Source of the DNA: Achromobacter insolitus
GTDB lineage: Bacteria; Pseudomonadota; Gammaproteobacteria; Burkholderiales; Burkholderiaceae_B
Direction: 5' to 3'
Length of the DNA stretch: 64,000 nucleotides
NCBI RefSeq assembly: GCF_002209555.1
Contig: NZ_NJIF01000013.1
Span: forward strand, 62,001-126,000
In this document: positions 9,178 through 19,948 of the stretch, one piece after another
How positions within the stretch are numbered: the stretch's first letter is position 1
Layout: every line of letters begins with the position of its first letter
Made by a program: the position numbers and the translations under genes
The notes under the pieces: generated by a model
Told to the model about the DNA's origin: nothing
Database searches by the model: none
The model's input: the letters and a program-made list of their open reading frames with translations, nothing else

Positions 9178-9183
9178 TATAAT
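9178..9183 (+). promoter_or_regulatory. -10 box TATAAT upstream of alaS
   Basis: A perfect TATAAT lies 33 bp before the alaS start codon. No good -35 hexamer is seen 16-18 bp upstream (the place is occupied by TCCCGG), so the promoter may depend on other contacts. It gives alaS a transcript separate from the pilus operon. Confidence 0.5.
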
Positions 9184-9215
9184 GAAAAATTCGCCTAAAT
9201 TCTGCTTCATCCACG

Positions 9216-11840
9216 ATGAAATCCTCTGAGATTCGCCAGCAGTTTCTGCAATTCTTCAAGTCCAAGGGACACACCATTGTTCCTTCGTCGTCGCTCGTCC
9301 CCGGCAACGACCCGACCTTGCTCTTCACCAATTCGGGCATGGTCCAGTTCAAGGACGTCTTCACGGGCAAGGAATCGCGGTCCTATACGCGTGCTACCTC
9401 GTCGCAGCGCAGCGTGCGCGCCGGCGGCAAGCACAATGACCTGGAGAACGTGGGCTATACCGCCCGCCACCATACGTTCTTCGAAATGCTGGGCAATTTC
9501 AGCTTTGGCGACTACTTCAAGCGCGATGCGATCCAGTATGCCTGGGAGCTGCTGACCCAGGTCTACAAACTGCCCGCCGAAAAGCTCTGGGTCACGGTCT
9601 ACCAGGAAGACGACGAGGCCTACGACATCTGGGCCAAGGAAGTCGGGGTGCCCGCCGAACGCATCATCCGCATCGGCGACAACAAGGGCGCGCGTTACGC
9701 GTCGGACAACTTCTGGCAGATGGCGGATACGGGTCCTTGCGGCCCTTGCTCCGAGATCTTCTATGACCACGGTCCCGAAATCTGGGGCGGCCCGCCGGGA
9801 TCGCCCGAGGAAGACGGCGATCGCTACATCGAGATCTGGAACCTGGTGTTCATGCAGTTCGAACGAGATGCCGCCGGTAACATGCCGCGTCTCCCGCGTC
9901 CCTGTGTCGATACCGGCATGGGTCTGGAGCGCATCGCCGCCGTGCTGCAGGGCGTGCACTCCAACTACGAAATCGATCTGTTCCAGCACTTGATCGCGGC
10001 CGCCGCGCGCGAAACCGGCATCAAGAATCTGGAGGACAACTCGCTCAAGGTCATCGCCGACCACATCCGCGCCTGCTCCTTCCTGATCGTCGACGGCGTC
10101 ATTCCCAGCAACGAAGGCCGCGGCTATGTGCTGCGCCGCATTGTTCGCCGCGCGCTGCGCCACGGCTACAAGCTCGGCCAGACCAAGCCGTTCTTCCATC
10201 GCCTGGTTCCGGACCTGGTCGCCGAAATGGGCGATGCCTATCCGGAACTCGCCGCCACGGCCGAGCGCGTCGCCCAGGTGCTCAAGCAGGAAGAAGAGCG
10301 CTTCGGTGAAACGCTGGAGCACGGCATGCGCATCCTCGATTCCGCCCTGGCCAATGTGCCCAAGGGCGGCCAGCTGGATGGCACGACGCTGTTCACGCTG
10401 TACGACACCTACGGCTTCCCGGTGGACCTGACCGCCGACATCTGCCGCGAACGCGAAGTCGACGTGGACATGGCCGGCTTCGAAGTCGCCATGGAGCGCC
10501 AGCGCGACCAGGCTCGCGCCGCCGGCAAGTTCAAGATGGCCGAAGGCCTGAGCTACGAAGGTGCCGATACCCGCTTTGAAGGCTACGAAAAGCTGGAGCT
10601 CGACAACGTCAAGGTTACGGCCCTGTACGTCGATGGCACGCAGGTCCAGCAGGTCAAGGCTGGCCAAAACGCCGTTGTCGTCCTGGACGCGACCCCGTTC
10701 TATGCGGAGTCGGGCGGCCAGGTCGGCGATACCGGATTGCTCGAGGCCGATGGCGTGCGTTTTGCCGTGGCCGATACCTTGAAGATCCAGGCCGGCGTTT
10801 TCGGCCACCATGGCGAACTGGAATCCGGCACGCTGTCCGTGGGCGATACGCTGCTTGCGCGGGTGGACGCGGTGCGCCGCGCCCGCACGGTGCGCAATCA
10901 CTCGGCCACTCACCTGATGCACAAGGCGCTGCGCCAGGTACTGGGCGCGCACGTGCAGCAGCGTGGTTCGCTGGTGGATCCCGACAAGACCCGCTTCGAC
11001 TTCGCCCAGGACGCGCCGCTGACCGCCGAGCAGATCGCGCGGGTCGAAGCCATCGTCAATGCCGAGATCCTGGCCAACCAGCCCACCGTGGCGCAGGTCA
11101 TGGCTTATGACGACGCCGTCAAGGGCGGCGCCATGGCGCTGTTCGGCGAAAAATACGGCGATACGGTCCGAGTGCTGGACATCGGCTTCTCGCGCGAGCT
11201 CTGCGGCGGGACCCACGTCAGCCGCACGGGCGACATCGGCCTGTTCAAGATCGTTTCCGAAGGCGGCGTGGCCGCGGGCGTGCGCCGCGTCGAAGCCATC
11301 ACCGGCGACAACGCGCTGGCCTGGGTGCAGAACCAGAACGCTTTGTTGACCCAGGTTGCCGGCATGCTGCGCAGCACGCCGGCCGACTTGCCGGCGCGCA
11401 TTGCGCAAGTGCAGGAGCAGGTCAAGACCCTGGAGAAGGAGCTGGAGCAGTCCCGCAACAAGCTTGCCGCCAGCGCAGGCAATGACTTGGCGACCAGCGC
11501 TGCTGTCGACGTCAAGGGCATCAAGGTCCTGGCAGCCAGCATCGGCGACGTGGATCCCAAGGCATTGCGTGGCATGGTCGACAACCTGAAAGACCGCTTG
11601 AAGCCCGCGGTCGTGCTGTTGGCCACGGGTTCGGCCGACGGCAAGATCAGTGTGGTCGGCGGAGTTACCGCCGACCTGACTAGCCGCGTCAAGGCAGGCG
11701 ACCTGGTCGGCTTCGTTGCCGCGCAGGTTGGCGGCAAGGGCGGCGGTCGTCCCGACATGGCCATGGGGGGCGGCACCGATCTCGCGGCCCTGCCTACGGC
11801 GGTCGCCAGCGTGCAGAAATGGGTGGAAGAGCGTCTGTGA
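9216..11840 (+). CDS. alaS: Alanyl-tRNA synthetase
   Basis: 874 residues, normal length for AlaRS. It charges tRNA-Ala with alanine in the cytoplasm. The catalytic core contains [18 protein letters not shown] and the GPCGPCSEI segment. The editing domain carries [11 protein letters not shown] and [11 protein letters not shown], the zinc-binding His/Cys set. The C-terminal C-Ala domain ends with [17 protein letters not shown] glycine-rich sequence. ATG 9216 fits the family start MKSSEIRQ. The stop overlaps the following TusA-like gene (TGATG). Intact. Confidence 0.98.
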   Translation: MKSSEIRQQFLQFFKSKGHTIVPSSSLVPGNDPTLLFTNSGMVQFKDVFTGKESRSYTRATSSQRSVRAGGKHNDLENVGYTARHHTFFEMLGNFSFGDYFKRDAIQYAWELLTQVYKLPAEKLWVTVYQEDDEAYDIWAKEVGVPAERIIRIGDNKGARYASDNFWQMADTGPCGPCSEIFYDHGPEIWGGPPGSPEEDGDRYIEIWNLVFMQFERDAAGNMPRLPRPCVDTGMGLERIAAVLQGVHSNYEIDLFQHLIAAAARETGIKNLEDNSLKVIADHIRACSFLIVDGVIPSNEGRGYVLRRIVRRALRHGYKLGQTKPFFHRLVPDLVAEMGDAYPELAATAERVAQVLKQEEERFGETLEHGMRILDSALANVPKGGQLDGTTLFTLYDTYGFPVDLTADICREREVDVDMAGFEVAMERQRDQARAAGKFKMAEGLSYEGADTRFEGYEKLELDNVKVTALYVDGTQVQQVKAGQNAVVVLDATPFYAESGGQVGDTGLLEADGVRFAVADTLKIQAGVFGHHGELESGTLSVGDTLLARVDAVRRARTVRNHSATHLMHKALRQVLGAHVQQRGSLVDPDKTRFDFAQDAPLTAEQIARVEAIVNAEILANQPTVAQVMAYDDAVKGGAMALFGEKYGDTVRVLDIGFSRELCGGTHVSRTGDIGLFKIVSEGGVAAGVRRVEAITGDNALAWVQNQNALLTQVAGMLRSTPADLPARIAQVQEQVKTLEKELEQSRNKLAASAGNDLATSAAVDVKGIKVLAASIGDVDPKALRGMVDNLKDRLKPAVVLLATGSADGKISVVGGVTADLTSRVKAGDLVGFVAAQVGGKGGGRPDMAMGGGTDLAALPTAVASVQKWVEERL

Positions 11841-12109
11841 TGAGCGGGGCGGATGTCAGTCTTGACGGCGGCGCGCACGCGCCTTCCTTCGAGCAGGAAG
11901 TCGATGCCAGCGGCTTGACCTGCCCGCTGCCGATCTTGCGCGCCAAGAAGGCCCTGGCGCAGATGGCCAGTGGCGAAGTATTGCGCGTCATCACTACGGA
12001 CCGCAATGCCATCCGCGACTTCCAGGCGTTTGCCCGCCAGACCGGCAATGTGCTGGTGGCTCAGCAGGAAGTCGATGGCCGCGGGGTGCATTTCCTGCGG
12101 CGGCGCTGA
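11840..12109 (+). CDS. TusA-family sulfurtransferase
   Basis: 89 residues. After a short N-terminal extension it shows the TusA signature LTCPLPILRAKKAL, with the catalytic Cys in CPxP, followed by the conserved LRVITTD strand. TusA-like proteins relay sulfane sulfur for tRNA thiolation or other sulfur transfers. Coupling to alaS (start codon overlapping the alaS stop) is suggestive of a translation or tRNA-related role, but this is inference. It could be TusA itself or one of its paralogues, so no symbol is given. A convergent terminator follows. Confidence 0.85.
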   Translation: MSGADVSLDGGAHAPSFEQEVDASGLTCPLPILRAKKALAQMASGEVLRVITTDRNAIRDFQAFARQTGNVLVAQQEVDGRGVHFLRRR

Positions 12110-12135
12110 CCAGCTTCCCGTCACGCGTGAAATAC

Positions 12136-12165
12136 AAAGGGGCCCGCCGTAAAGCGGGCCCCTTT
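12136..12165. terminator. Bidirectional terminator between the TusA-like gene and the convergent exported-protein gene
   Basis: A 12-bp perfect stem, 12136-12147 with 12154-12165, has a loop CGTAAA. The outer A/T triplets give a short U-run on both strands. Confidence 0.85.
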
Positions 12166-12184
12166 GCATTGGCTTGGCGCTTGC

Positions 12185-12766
12185 CTACTTGCGAATGGCG
12201 GCGGCGACTGCCCGGGTGATGGTGAAATCCACAAGATCGCCTTCCTTCAACTGCTGCAGGCGCGCCTGCAGGGCGGGGTCCTGTACCTGGATGGTGCGCA
12301 TGCCGCCTTGCGGCCCCTTCAGCGTGACCAGATTGGCGCTCTTGTTTATGTGCCAGATCTCAGCCGTGATCGTAGTCTGGCGTCCCGCCGCGCCGGCGGG
12401 CATGGCGCCCTTGGCGCTGCGCGTCGCCGCGGTTTCGGTCTTGACCTCCGGGATGCCGGATCCGGCGGGGCGCACATCCACCGCCACCGACTCGTAGTAG
12501 TCGAGCGTGAGCGTGTCGCCGGGCTTGATCTGCTGGAAGTTGCGGATATTGGGGCCAGCCTGGATGTCCACGCTATTACCATTTTCGCCCTGTAGCGTGA
12601 TAGTCCGACTGGCCGGGTCTACCGCAGTGACCTTGCCGGTGGCTGTCGTCAGGGCGGCTCCGATCACTCGGGCCGACGCGGCAAGCGGCATGGCCAAGGT
12701 GCCCGCCAGCAAGCCCGCCAGGGCCAGGCGCGCGACAGGAGTGAAGACTGATTTGTGGTTCTTCAT
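12185..12766 (-). CDS. Exported protein with two similar beta-rich halves, function unknown
   Basis: 193 residues, with a signal peptide (LAGLLAGTLAMPLAASA) pointing to the periplasm. The mature protein has two segments of like pattern: GKVTAVDPASRTITLQG followed by IKPGDTLTLDY, and AEIWHINKSANLVTLKG followed by LKEGDLVDFTI. This looks like an internal duplication of a small OB/CusF-like beta-barrel unit. No metal-binding cluster of Met or Cys is seen, so a copper role is not supported. A good ribosome-binding site (GGAGGG) precedes the ATG. It stands alone, transcribed toward the TusA-like gene. Not recognised further. Confidence 0.75.
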   Translation of the reverse strand: MKNHKSVFTPVARLALAGLLAGTLAMPLAASARVIGAALTTATGKVTAVDPASRTITLQGENGNSVDIQAGPNIRNFQQIKPGDTLTLDYYESVAVDVRPAGSGIPEVKTETAATRSAKGAMPAGAAGRQTTITAEIWHINKSANLVTLKGPQGGMRTIQVQDPALQARLQQLKEGDLVDFTITRAVAAAIRK

Positions 12767-13056
12767 GGTGGTGCACCCTCCGGTTAGAGGAAGTTGGGGG
12801 GAAAGCGCTGGAAAATGGGGGCGGCGACTAGCGGCGAATGCCGCGGGTCAGGATGAGGGCTTGATGCCAGTGCGGTGGCGGCGCCGTGGCGAGGCGGCAG
12901 GGGGGATCGAAGCGCGGGGTCTTGCGTAGGTCGACATAAAACCGATCTCCTGAATCGGGTTATTTCTTCACACGCACTGAGTTCTGACGCACTAAGACAG
13001 GCAAGAACGGGGCGGGGCGGCTACACTTCGAATTGCGGCGCGGGCCCCCGGCCCGT

Positions 13057-13096
13057 ATTTGTAGGATACCCGGATGTGGTGTTTTAGGATACAAAT
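13057..13096. promoter_or_regulatory. Symmetric motif upstream of rpsP, possible operator
   Basis: ATTTGTA (13057-13063) and its inverse TACAAAT (13090-13096) flank two direct copies of TAGGATAC (13062-13069 and 13085-13092), spaced 23 bp apart. The arrangement looks like a regulator target, about 100 bp upstream of the rpsP start. Which regulator or gene it serves is unknown. Confidence 0.35.
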
Positions 13097-13127
13097 CACG
13101 CCGCTACGCACAATTCGGCACCGTCAT

Positions 13128-13157
13128 TTGCCAGCAGGCTTGTTTAAGTGCTAGAAT
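13128..13157 (+). promoter_or_regulatory. Probable promoter of rpsP-rimM-trmD
   Basis: TTGCCA (13128-13133) and TAGAAT (13152-13157) are separated by 18 bp. The -10 box lies 35 bp before the rpsP start codon. Confidence 0.6.
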
Positions 13158-13192
13158 TTCCCGTTTTTCACAACTAATTCAAGGGATTACCT

Positions 13193-13453
13193 ATGGTGGT
13201 GATTCGCCTGGCCCGCGGTGGGTCCAAGAAGCGTCCGTTTTACAACCTGGTGGCCACCGATTCGCGTAACCGTCGCGACGGCCGTTTCATCGAGCGCGTG
13301 GGTTTCTACAACCCCGTAGCCAGCGAAGGCACGGAAAGCCTGCGCATTGCGCTGGATCGCGTGCAACACTGGACCAGCAACGGCGCCCAACTGTCGCCCG
13401 CTGTCGAGCGTCTGGTCAAAGAGTACTCGGCCAAGGTTTCCGCCGCGGCTTAA
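13193..13453 (+). CDS. rpsP: Small ribosomal subunit protein bS16
   Basis: 86 residues, typical length. It starts with the family N-terminus [17 protein letters not shown] and contains the conserved [13 protein letters not shown]. It is a 30S assembly protein that binds 16S rRNA. First gene of the conserved rpsP-rimM-trmD cluster, which links a ribosomal protein to ribosome maturation and tRNA methylation. The 91-bp gap before rimM is AT-richer than its surroundings and may allow separate control, but no hairpin terminator is seen. Confidence 0.98.
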   Translation: MVVIRLARGGSKKRPFYNLVATDSRNRRDGRFIERVGFYNPVASEGTESLRIALDRVQHWTSNGAQLSPAVERLVKEYSAKVSAAA

Positions 13454-13544
13454 TTGCCCGCGTCGCATACCCGAGCCCTGAGCTTTACTGCGCTTTCAAA
13501 AGCTGCCATTCATAGCTGCTTCATAGTTACCAAGAGCACGATAC

Positions 13545-14162
13545 ATGCCTGATGCCGCAACCTCCAACGCGGCGCCGACGGATTTGATCGAGCTGGGCCG
13601 CATCAGTGCAGCCTACGGTGTGAAAGGCTGGGTCAAGGTGCAGCCACATTCGGCCAATGCCGAAGTGCTGCTCTCAGCATCTCAATGGTGGTTGACTCGC
13701 CCTGTGCCTGAATTGGCGCGGGGCGTTGTCGCGTCTGCGCCTGTCGCATACAAGGTTGTGCAAGCCCGTTCGCAAGGGGCCACCGTGGTGGCTCAGCTGG
13801 CGGGCATTGCGGATCGCGATCAGGCCGAGGCCTTGCGCGGTTGTTCCGTGCAGGCTCCGCGGGGATCCTTTCCCGCGCCTGAGGAAGACGAATACTACTG
13901 GGTCGATCTCATCGGTTGCGCGCTGTACACCAGTGCCAACGGCGAGCCTGAGCTGCTGGGCGTGGTCGACGAGGTCCTCGACAATGGCGCCCATGCCGTT
14001 TTGAGGGTCTTGCGCCAAAGGGTGGGGGCCGAAGGTCCGGAGCCCATCCTGAACGCCAAGGGCCGACACGCCGAAATGCTTGTTCCGTTCGTGCGCGCGC
14101 ACATACACGCCGTCGATCTGGCTGCTCGCCGCATAGACAGCGACTGGCCGGCGGATCTTTGA
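13545..14162 (+). CDS. rimM: Ribosome maturation factor RimM
   Basis: 205 residues. The N-terminal RimM barrel has [19 protein letters not shown]. The C-terminal PRC barrel includes [12 protein letters not shown] and the final [15 protein letters not shown] motif. It assists processing of the 30S head around bS19. It is slightly longer than the E. coli protein because of an N-terminal extension and an insertion in the middle. The stop overlaps the trmD ATG by one base, indicating coupling. Confidence 0.97.
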   Translation: MPDAATSNAAPTDLIELGRISAAYGVKGWVKVQPHSANAEVLLSASQWWLTRPVPELARGVVASAPVAYKVVQARSQGATVVAQLAGIADRDQAEALRGCSVQAPRGSFPAPEEDEYYWVDLIGCALYTSANGEPELLGVVDEVLDNGAHAVLRVLRQRVGAEGPEPILNAKGRHAEMLVPFVRAHIHAVDLAARRIDSDWPADL

Positions 14163-14986
14163 TGCGCATCGACGTTGTTACGCTCTTTCCCGAAATATTC
14201 GGGGTAGTGCGGGACCTGGGTGTCACCGGCCGGGCGCATGCCCAGGGCCGGTGGTCCCTGCATGCCTGGAATCCCCGTGATTTCACGCACGACGTGCATC
14301 GCACCGTGGACGACCGCCCCTATGGCGGCGGTCCCGGAATGGTGATGATGGCGGGGCCTCTGGAAGCCGCCGTCAATGCCGCCCAGGACGCGCGCGCAGC
14401 GCTTGGCCTGGGCCGTGCCCCTGTTGCGCTGCTGGCCCCGGTCGGTCGGCGCTACGATCAGGCGGGCGCTGAATCTCTGGCGGCAAGCGAGGGGATCATC
14501 CTCATTTGCGGCCGTTACGAGGGCGTGGACCAACGCTTTATCGCGCGTTGCGTTACGCAGGAAATCTCGCTGGGCGATTTTGTGCTGTCGGGTGGGGAGA
14601 TCGCCGCGCTCGCTGTGATCGACGCCGCCGTGCGGCTGCTGCCCGGCGTGCTCAATGACGGCGAGTCCGCGCTCCAGGATTCGTTCAACGATGCCTTGTC
14701 CGGCCTGCTCGACAGTCCGCATTACACGCGTCCCGAAGTCTACGAGGGTGAGCCCGTGCCCGCGCCTCTGCTTAGCGGGCATCACGCCAACATTGCCCGC
14801 TGGCGGCGCGAGCGTTCGCTGGAGCTGACCACGGCCCGGCGTCCCGAACTGATCGATGCTGCGCGCGAAAAAGGGGTGCTGACCCAGGCTGATGAGCGCT
14901 TTCTGGCCGCGCTGGCGGGCACGCCTTTGCCTGAGCCTGCCAAGCGGCGCCGCTCGTCCCGTCCCAAGTCGCCCAAGGCCTCCTGA
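14162..14986 (+). CDS. trmD: tRNA (guanosine(37)-N1)-methyltransferase
   Basis: 274 residues. SAM-dependent trefoil-knot (SPOUT) enzyme that methylates G37 of tRNAs reading CNN codons to prevent frameshifting. Visible motifs are [13 protein letters not shown] at the N-terminus, [23 protein letters not shown] and the knot segment [16 protein letters not shown] 14162 is chosen over the TTG one codon upstream because it gives the usual N-terminus. The C-terminus has a basic tail of about 20 residues rich in Arg, Pro and Ser. A strong terminator follows. Confidence 0.98.
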   Translation: MRIDVVTLFPEIFGVVRDLGVTGRAHAQGRWSLHAWNPRDFTHDVHRTVDDRPYGGGPGMVMMAGPLEAAVNAAQDARAALGLGRAPVALLAPVGRRYDQAGAESLAASEGIILICGRYEGVDQRFIARCVTQEISLGDFVLSGGEIAALAVIDAAVRLLPGVLNDGESALQDSFNDALSGLLDSPHYTRPEVYEGEPVPAPLLSGHHANIARWRRERSLELTTARRPELIDAAREKGVLTQADERFLAALAGTPLPEPAKRRRSSRPKSPKAS

Positions 14987-15036
14987 GGCTGTCTGCTTTC
15001 TCGCTTACGCGTTTTGCTTGCTGGCGACGGACAAAG

Positions 15037-15066
15037 AAAAACCCCGGATCCAGGTCCGGGGTTTTT
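15037..15066. terminator. Bidirectional terminator between trmD and valS
   Basis: An 11-bp stem, 15037-15047 with 15056-15066, has A-runs and T-runs on its outer sides, so it can work for both convergent genes. Confidence 0.9.
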
Positions 15067-15086
15067 GCTTTCAGCGATGGGTGGGC

Positions 15087-17981
15087 CTAGTTGCCCAGCT
15101 TGGCGCGCTGCTCACGCACCTTTTGCAAGGTCTCGCCAAATTGCGCGGCGCGTGCCTTTTCCTGCTCGACCACCGCGGCCGGTGCGCGTTCGACGAAGCT
15201 GGCGTTGGACAGTTTGCCGTTGGCCTTGGCAATTTCGCCTTCCAGGCGCGCGATTTCCTTATCCAGGCGCACGCGTTCAGCCGCAACGTCGATTTCAACA
15301 TGCAGCATCAGGCGGCTGCCGCCCACGACCTGTACCGGTGCGCCAGCGTCGGGCAAGGCGTCAAGCACGTCGACCTGGCTAAGCTTCGCCAGCGCGGCCA
15401 GGTACGGCGCGTTGCGGGTGAGCGTGGGGGCGTCGCCTTGGGCGCACAGCGGCACCTTCTGGGCGGGCGACAGGTTCATTTCACCGCGTAGGGCGCGAAC
15501 GGCTTCGACCTGAGCTTTCAGCTCGGCGACGTCGGCTTCGGCGGCCGTGTCCACCGCAGCAGGGTTGGCTTGGGGATACGGTTGGACGCTGACGCTGTCC
15601 GATACGCCTTCCTTGCGCTTGCCGGCCACCAACGACACCTTTTGCCAGAGCTCTTCCGTGATGAACGGAATGATCGGGTGCGCCAGGCGCAGCACGCATT
15701 CCAGTACGCGGATCAGCGTGCGGCGCGTGCCTAGCTGTTGGGCCGGCGTGCCCGTTTGGATTTGCACCTTGGCCAGTTCCAGGTACCAGTCGCAGTACTC
15801 GTCCCACACATAGCGGTAGAGCGAGTTGGCGATGTTGTCGAAGCGGTAATCGGCAAAGCCGCGCGCGACGTCCGCTTCCAGTGCCTGCATCTGGCTCACG
15901 ATCCAGCGGTCCACGAAGGACAATTCGCCAGCGTCCGGGCCGGTCAGGTCGTGGCCTTCCGTGTTCATCAGCACGAAGCGCGTGGCGTTCCACAGCTTAT
16001 TGCAGAAGTTGCGGTAGCCTTCGCAGCGCTTCAGATCGAAGTTGATATTCCGGCCCAGCGTGGCGTAGGCGGCCATCGTGAAGCGCAGCGCGTCTGTGCC
16101 GAAGGCCGGGATGCCGTCCGGATATTGGCGGCGCGTGGCTTTCTCGATGGCGCCGGCCTGCTTCGGGTTCATCAGGCCGTAGGTGCGCTTGGTCACCAAT
16201 CCGTCCAGATCGATGCCGTCGATCAGGTCCACCGGATCCAGCGTGTTGCCCTTGGACTTGCTCATCTTCTGGCCGTCCGCGTCGCGGATCAGGCCGTGCA
16301 CGTAGACATGCTTGAACGGGATGTGGCCGGTCAGGTGGGTGGTCAGCATGACCATGCGAGCCACCCAGAAGAAAATGATGTCGAAGCCGGTGACCAGCAC
16401 GCTGGACGGCAGGTAGCGCTGCAGGTCCGGCGTGTTTTCAGGCCAGCCCAGCGTGGTGAATGGCACCAGGCCCGACGAGAACCAGGTGTCCAGCACGTCC
16501 GGATCGCGCTTGAGTTCGCCGGTCACCCCGGCTGCGCGGGCCTGGGCCGTGGCTTCGGCTTCGTCGTGTGCCACGAAGACCTGGCCATCCTCGGAATACC
16601 AGGCGGGGATCTGATGGCCCCACCACAGTTGGCGGGAAATACACCAGTCCTGGATGTTGTTGAGCCACTGGTTGTAGATGGTGGTCCAGTTGTCCGGGTA
16701 AAACTGGATGCGGCCATCGGCCACCACTTCCAGTGCGACCTCGGTAATGCTCTTGCCAGGATTCAGCGTGCCTTCGGGCGCAGGCTTGCTCATCGCCACG
16801 AACCATTGGTCCGTCAGCATCGGTTCCAGCACGACGCCGGTGCGGTCGCCCTTGGGCTGCATCATCTTGTGCGGCTCGACCTTGACCAGATAGCCTTCAG
16901 CTTCCAGCTGTGCCACCACGGCCTTGCGGGCCTCATAGCGCTCCATGCCCTGGAACTGTTTCGGGCCGTTTTCGTTGATGTGCGCGTCCAGCGTGAAGAT
17001 CACGATCATGGGCAGATCGTGGCGTATCGCGCAGGCGTAGTCGTTGAAGTCGTGGGCGCCGGTGATCTTCACGCAGCCCGTGCCGAATTCGGGGTCGACG
17101 AAATCATCCGCGATGATGGGAATGTTGCGGTCGCACAGCGGCAGCTCCACTTCCTTGCCGACCAGGTGCTTGTAGCGCGGATCTTCGGGATGCACGCAGA
17201 GCGCGCCGTCCGCCAGCATCGTTTCCGGGCGGGTCGTCGCGATGGTCAGGCCGCGCAGCGTAACCGTCTGGCCTTCCTTGTCGACTATGGTTTGCGGGCC
17301 GTCGACGAAGGGATAGAGGATGTGCCACATGTGGCCGTCGGTTTCCTCGGACACCACTTCCAGGTCGGAAACGGCCGTCAGCAGCTTCGGATCCCAGTTG
17401 ACCAGGCGCTTGCCGCGGTAGATCAGTCCCTGTTTGTGCAAGCGCACGAAGGTTTCCACCACGCCGCGCGACATGCGGTCGTCCATGGTGAAGTATTCGC
17501 GCGGCCAGTCGGCCGAGGCGCCCAGGCGGCGGACCTGGCTGGTAATGGCATTGCCGGACTTTTCCTTCCATTCCCACACTTTTTCCACGAATTTCTCGCG
17601 GCCCAGGTCGTGGCGGGAAACCTTCTGGGCGTCCAGTTGTCTCTCAACCACGATCTGCGTGGCAATGCCTGCGTGGTCGGTGCCGGGGATGAACACCGTG
17701 TCGTCGCCCAGCATGCGGTGGTAGCGGACCAGTCCGTCCATGATGGTCTGGTTGAAGGCGTGGCCCATGTGCAGCGTGCCCGTCACGTTGGGCGGCGGGA
17801 ACTGAATGACATAGGGCTGGCTATCGGTCCCCGTTTTTACATGCTGGCCCGCCTGGAAGTACCCGCGCTTATCCCACTCGGCGTACCAGCGGGATTCCAG
17901 CTCGGAGGGTTCGAAGCTCTTGGAGAGTTCCTGGGTGTCGCTCGCGGTATTCGCGGCGTTCGGGGGAGCAGCTTGAGTCAT
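15087..17981 (-). CDS. valS: Valyl-tRNA synthetase
   Basis: 964 residues. Class I aminoacyl-tRNA synthetase for valine. The HIGH-type signature appears as HMGHAFNQT in the N-terminal Rossmann fold. KMSKSKGN marks the second ATP motif. The editing (CP1) domain has [12 protein letters not shown] and [13 protein letters not shown]-terminal coiled coil ([16 protein letters not shown] region) ends the protein, as is normal for ValRS. Start 17981 (MTQAAPPN) is preferred; a frame open to 18038 would add 19 residues with no family support. It is transcribed divergently from ndk. Confidence 0.97.
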   Translation of the reverse strand: MTQAAPPNAANTASDTQELSKSFEPSELESRWYAEWDKRGYFQAGQHVKTGTDSQPYVIQFPPPNVTGTLHMGHAFNQTIMDGLVRYHRMLGDDTVFIPGTDHAGIATQIVVERQLDAQKVSRHDLGREKFVEKVWEWKEKSGNAITSQVRRLGASADWPREYFTMDDRMSRGVVETFVRLHKQGLIYRGKRLVNWDPKLLTAVSDLEVVSEETDGHMWHILYPFVDGPQTIVDKEGQTVTLRGLTIATTRPETMLADGALCVHPEDPRYKHLVGKEVELPLCDRNIPIIADDFVDPEFGTGCVKITGAHDFNDYACAIRHDLPMIVIFTLDAHINENGPKQFQGMERYEARKAVVAQLEAEGYLVKVEPHKMMQPKGDRTGVVLEPMLTDQWFVAMSKPAPEGTLNPGKSITEVALEVVADGRIQFYPDNWTTIYNQWLNNIQDWCISRQLWWGHQIPAWYSEDGQVFVAHDEAEATAQARAAGVTGELKRDPDVLDTWFSSGLVPFTTLGWPENTPDLQRYLPSSVLVTGFDIIFFWVARMVMLTTHLTGHIPFKHVYVHGLIRDADGQKMSKSKGNTLDPVDLIDGIDLDGLVTKRTYGLMNPKQAGAIEKATRRQYPDGIPAFGTDALRFTMAAYATLGRNINFDLKRCEGYRNFCNKLWNATRFVLMNTEGHDLTGPDAGELSFVDRWIVSQMQALEADVARGFADYRFDNIANSLYRYVWDEYCDWYLELAKVQIQTGTPAQQLGTRRTLIRVLECVLRLAHPIIPFITEELWQKVSLVAGKRKEGVSDSVSVQPYPQANPAAVDTAAEADVAELKAQVEAVRALRGEMNLSPAQKVPLCAQGDAPTLTRNAPYLAALAKLSQVDVLDALPDAGAPVQVVGGSRLMLHVEIDVAAERVRLDKEIARLEGEIAKANGKLSNASFVERAPAAVVEQEKARAAQFGETLQKVREQRAKLGN

Positions 17982-18323
17982 TGCAGGGTTCCGGCAAACA
18001 GGGGCGCCCGGGCTAGGGAGACGGGCGGCAAACCGCACATTTTAAGATGTAATACGGTCTTCTCAGCGTGTTAGAATACCGGGTTACTGTAAACCTTTTA
18101 GAAGTCCCTGAATTCATTGAGGATTCCGGGCTAGTCCGACAGGTAGGCAGTGTCGAATCCCTGCCTTGGACCAGTGGTTCGGGACGGCCCGAGACAAGCA
18201 TTCGTTTCGGACCGCCCGTGCGCCAACAGCGCGATGACGCTTCAAGGGTGACACCGACAAGCGCAGAGCCACGCCAGGCAATTCATCAGAAACCAAGTCA
18301 GAAATCAGTTTTCGGAGTTCTTT
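17982..18323. other. Divergent intergenic region between valS and ndk
   Basis: 342 bp without a credible gene. A TAGAAT box (18072-18077) may be the -10 element of a promoter reading toward ndk, with a leader of about 240 nt. No good -35 hexamer is seen. The leader has no terminator-like hairpin. Confidence 0.4.
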
Positions 18324-18749
18324 ATGTCCATTCAACGCACCCTCTCGATCATCAAGCCCGACGCCGTCGCCAAGAACGTCATCGGCCAGATCGTCGGCCG
18401 TTTCGAGCAAGCCGGCCTGAAGGTCATCGCCGCCCGCCTGGCCCAGCTGTCGCGCACCGACGCCGAGCGTTTCTACGCCGTGCACAAGGAACGCCCCTTC
18501 TTCAAGGACCTGGTTGACTTCATGGTTTCGGGCCCCGTGTTCGTGCAAGTGCTGGAAGGCGAAGACGCCATCCAGAAGAACCGCGACCTGATGGGCGCCA
18601 CGGACCCGAAGAAGGCTGCTCCCGGCACCATCCGCGCCGACTTCGCCGACAGCATCGACGCCAACGCCGTGCACGGCTCGGACGCTCCGGAAACGGCCGC
18701 TGTCGAAGTCGCCTTCTTCTTCCCCGAAATCAACATCCACAGCCGTTGA
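18324..18749 (+). CDS. ndk: Nucleoside diphosphate kinase
   Basis: 141 residues, standard length. It transfers phosphate from ATP to other nucleoside diphosphates. It starts with the conserved [14 protein letters not shown]. The phosphorylated active-site His lies in [12 protein letters not shown] near residue 117, and the end PEINIHSR is typical. GGAG precedes the ATG. First of a tightly spaced run ndk-rlmN-rodZ-like-ispG-hisS, an arrangement common in this group. Confidence 0.98.
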   Translation: MSIQRTLSIIKPDAVAKNVIGQIVGRFEQAGLKVIAARLAQLSRTDAERFYAVHKERPFFKDLVDFMVSGPVFVQVLEGEDAIQKNRDLMGATDPKKAAPGTIRADFADSIDANAVHGSDAPETAAVEVAFFFPEINIHSR

Positions 18750-18793
18750 TTTTCGCGGAACACCTGTTCTAGCTTTTTGGTTTTACCCTGGCC

Positions 18794-19948
18794 ATGGAAT
18801 CCGTCGAACGAATCAATCTGCTGGGGCTTGACGGCTCCGCCCTCTCCGAACTGGTCGGAAAGTGGGGCGGCAAGCCGTTTCGGGCTCGCCAGTTGCAGCG
18901 CTGGATGCACCAGCGCGGCGCCGATTCGTTCGACGCCATGACCGACCTGGCCCGCGATTTCCGCAGCCAGCTTGCGACGCATTGCCGCATCGAGGCATTG
19001 CCCGTCAACATCGAGCAGCGCTCGACCGACGGCACCCGCAAGTGGCTGTTCGACGTGGGGCAGGGCAATGCCATCGAAACCGTCTTCATCCCCGAAGACG
19101 ACCGCGGCACGCTATGCATTTCCAGCCAGGCCGGATGCGTCGTGAACTGCCGTTTCTGCTCGACCGGGCACCAAGGCTTCAACCGCAACCTGAAGACCAG
19201 CGAGATCATCGGCCAGCTATGGTGGGCCAAGCGTGTCCTGGAAGCCGACATCGGCACCGCGCGCCTGGAAGGCGCCCGCGCCACCGAAGATACGCGCGTC
19301 ATCAGCAATGTGGTCATGATGGGCATGGGCGAGCCCTTGCTCAATTACGATCAGGTCGTGCCTGCCTTGCGCCTGATGCTGGACGACAACGCCTACGGCC
19401 TGTCGCGCCGCCGTGTCACCGTGTCCACCTCCGGCGTGGTCCCCATGATGGACCGGCTGTCGCAGGACTGTCCCGTGGCGCTGGCCGTGTCCCTGCACGC
19501 GCCCAACGACGCGCTGCGCGACGAATTGGTGCCGCTGAACAAGAAGTACCCCTTGAAGGAGCTGCTGGCTGCCTGCGAACGCTACCTGGCGTTCGCCCCG
19601 CGCGACTTCATCACCTTTGAATACTGCATGCTGGACGGCATCAACGACACCGACCAGCACGCCAAGGAACTGATCCAAATTGCACGCCAGCTGCGCTGCA
19701 AGCTCAATCTGATCCCGTTCAACCCCTTCCCCGAGTCCGGCCTGAAACGCTCGAACTCGGCGCGGGTGAAGGTGTTTGCCCAGCGCCTGATGGACGCCGG
19801 CATCATCACCACCGTCCGCAAGACCCGGGGCGACGATATCGATGCGGCCTGTGGTCAACTGGCCGGAGAAGTGCGCGACCGTACCCGGATCACCGAACGG
19901 AACGCCGCACAGCGCCAGACCATACCAATTAAACAGGTGCATGCATGA
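18794..19948 (+). CDS. rlmN: Dual-specificity 23S rRNA/tRNA adenine-C2 methyltransferase RlmN
   Basis: 384 residues. Radical-SAM enzyme methylating A2503 of 23S rRNA and A37 of certain tRNAs. The iron-sulfur cluster motif [11 protein letters not shown] (CxxxCxxC) is present, as are the GMGEPLLN segment and the C-terminal IPFNPFPES. The conserved catalytic Cys pair partner appears near residue 355 (DIDAACGQL). The end overlaps the start of the next gene by ATGA. Intact. Confidence 0.97.
   Translation: MESVERINLLGLDGSALSELVGKWGGKPFRARQLQRWMHQRGADSFDAMTDLARDFRSQLATHCRIEALPVNIEQRSTDGTRKWLFDVGQGNAIETVFIPEDDRGTLCISSQAGCVVNCRFCSTGHQGFNRNLKTSEIIGQLWWAKRVLEADIGTARLEGARATEDTRVISNVVMMGMGEPLLNYDQVVPALRLMLDDNAYGLSRRRVTVSTSGVVPMMDRLSQDCPVALAVSLHAPNDALRDELVPLNKKYPLKELLAACERYLAFAPRDFITFEYCMLDGINDTDQHAKELIQIARQLRCKLNLIPFNPFPESGLKRSNSARVKVFAQRLMDAGIITTVRKTRGDDIDAACGQLAGEVRDRTRITERNAAQRQTIPIKQVHA

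Larger units (their letters stand above)
12767..13192. other. 425-bp intergenic region between the exported protein and rpsP
   Basis: No convincing coding frame is seen. The left part holds the leader of the minus-strand gene. The right part carries a symmetric motif (13057-13096) and the probable rpsP promoter (13128-13157). A weak imperfect hairpin is visible around 12940-12965. The stretch is otherwise unremarkable. Confidence 0.6.

Noticed and set aside
8900-9215. Shufflon downstream of pilV
   Set aside because: No repeated inverted boxes, no alternative C-terminal segments and no recombinase; alaS follows at once.
9207-11408. Very long minus-strand open frame opposite alaS, and similar ones opposite valS, ispG, der and rpoD
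   Set aside because: They mirror highly conserved genes in high-GC DNA, lack ribosome-binding sites and have His/Gln/Ala-rich, non-globular composition.
12185-12766. Copper-binding CusF-like role for the exported protein
   Set aside because: The beta pattern is loosely similar, but the Met/Trp/His copper ligands of CusF are absent.
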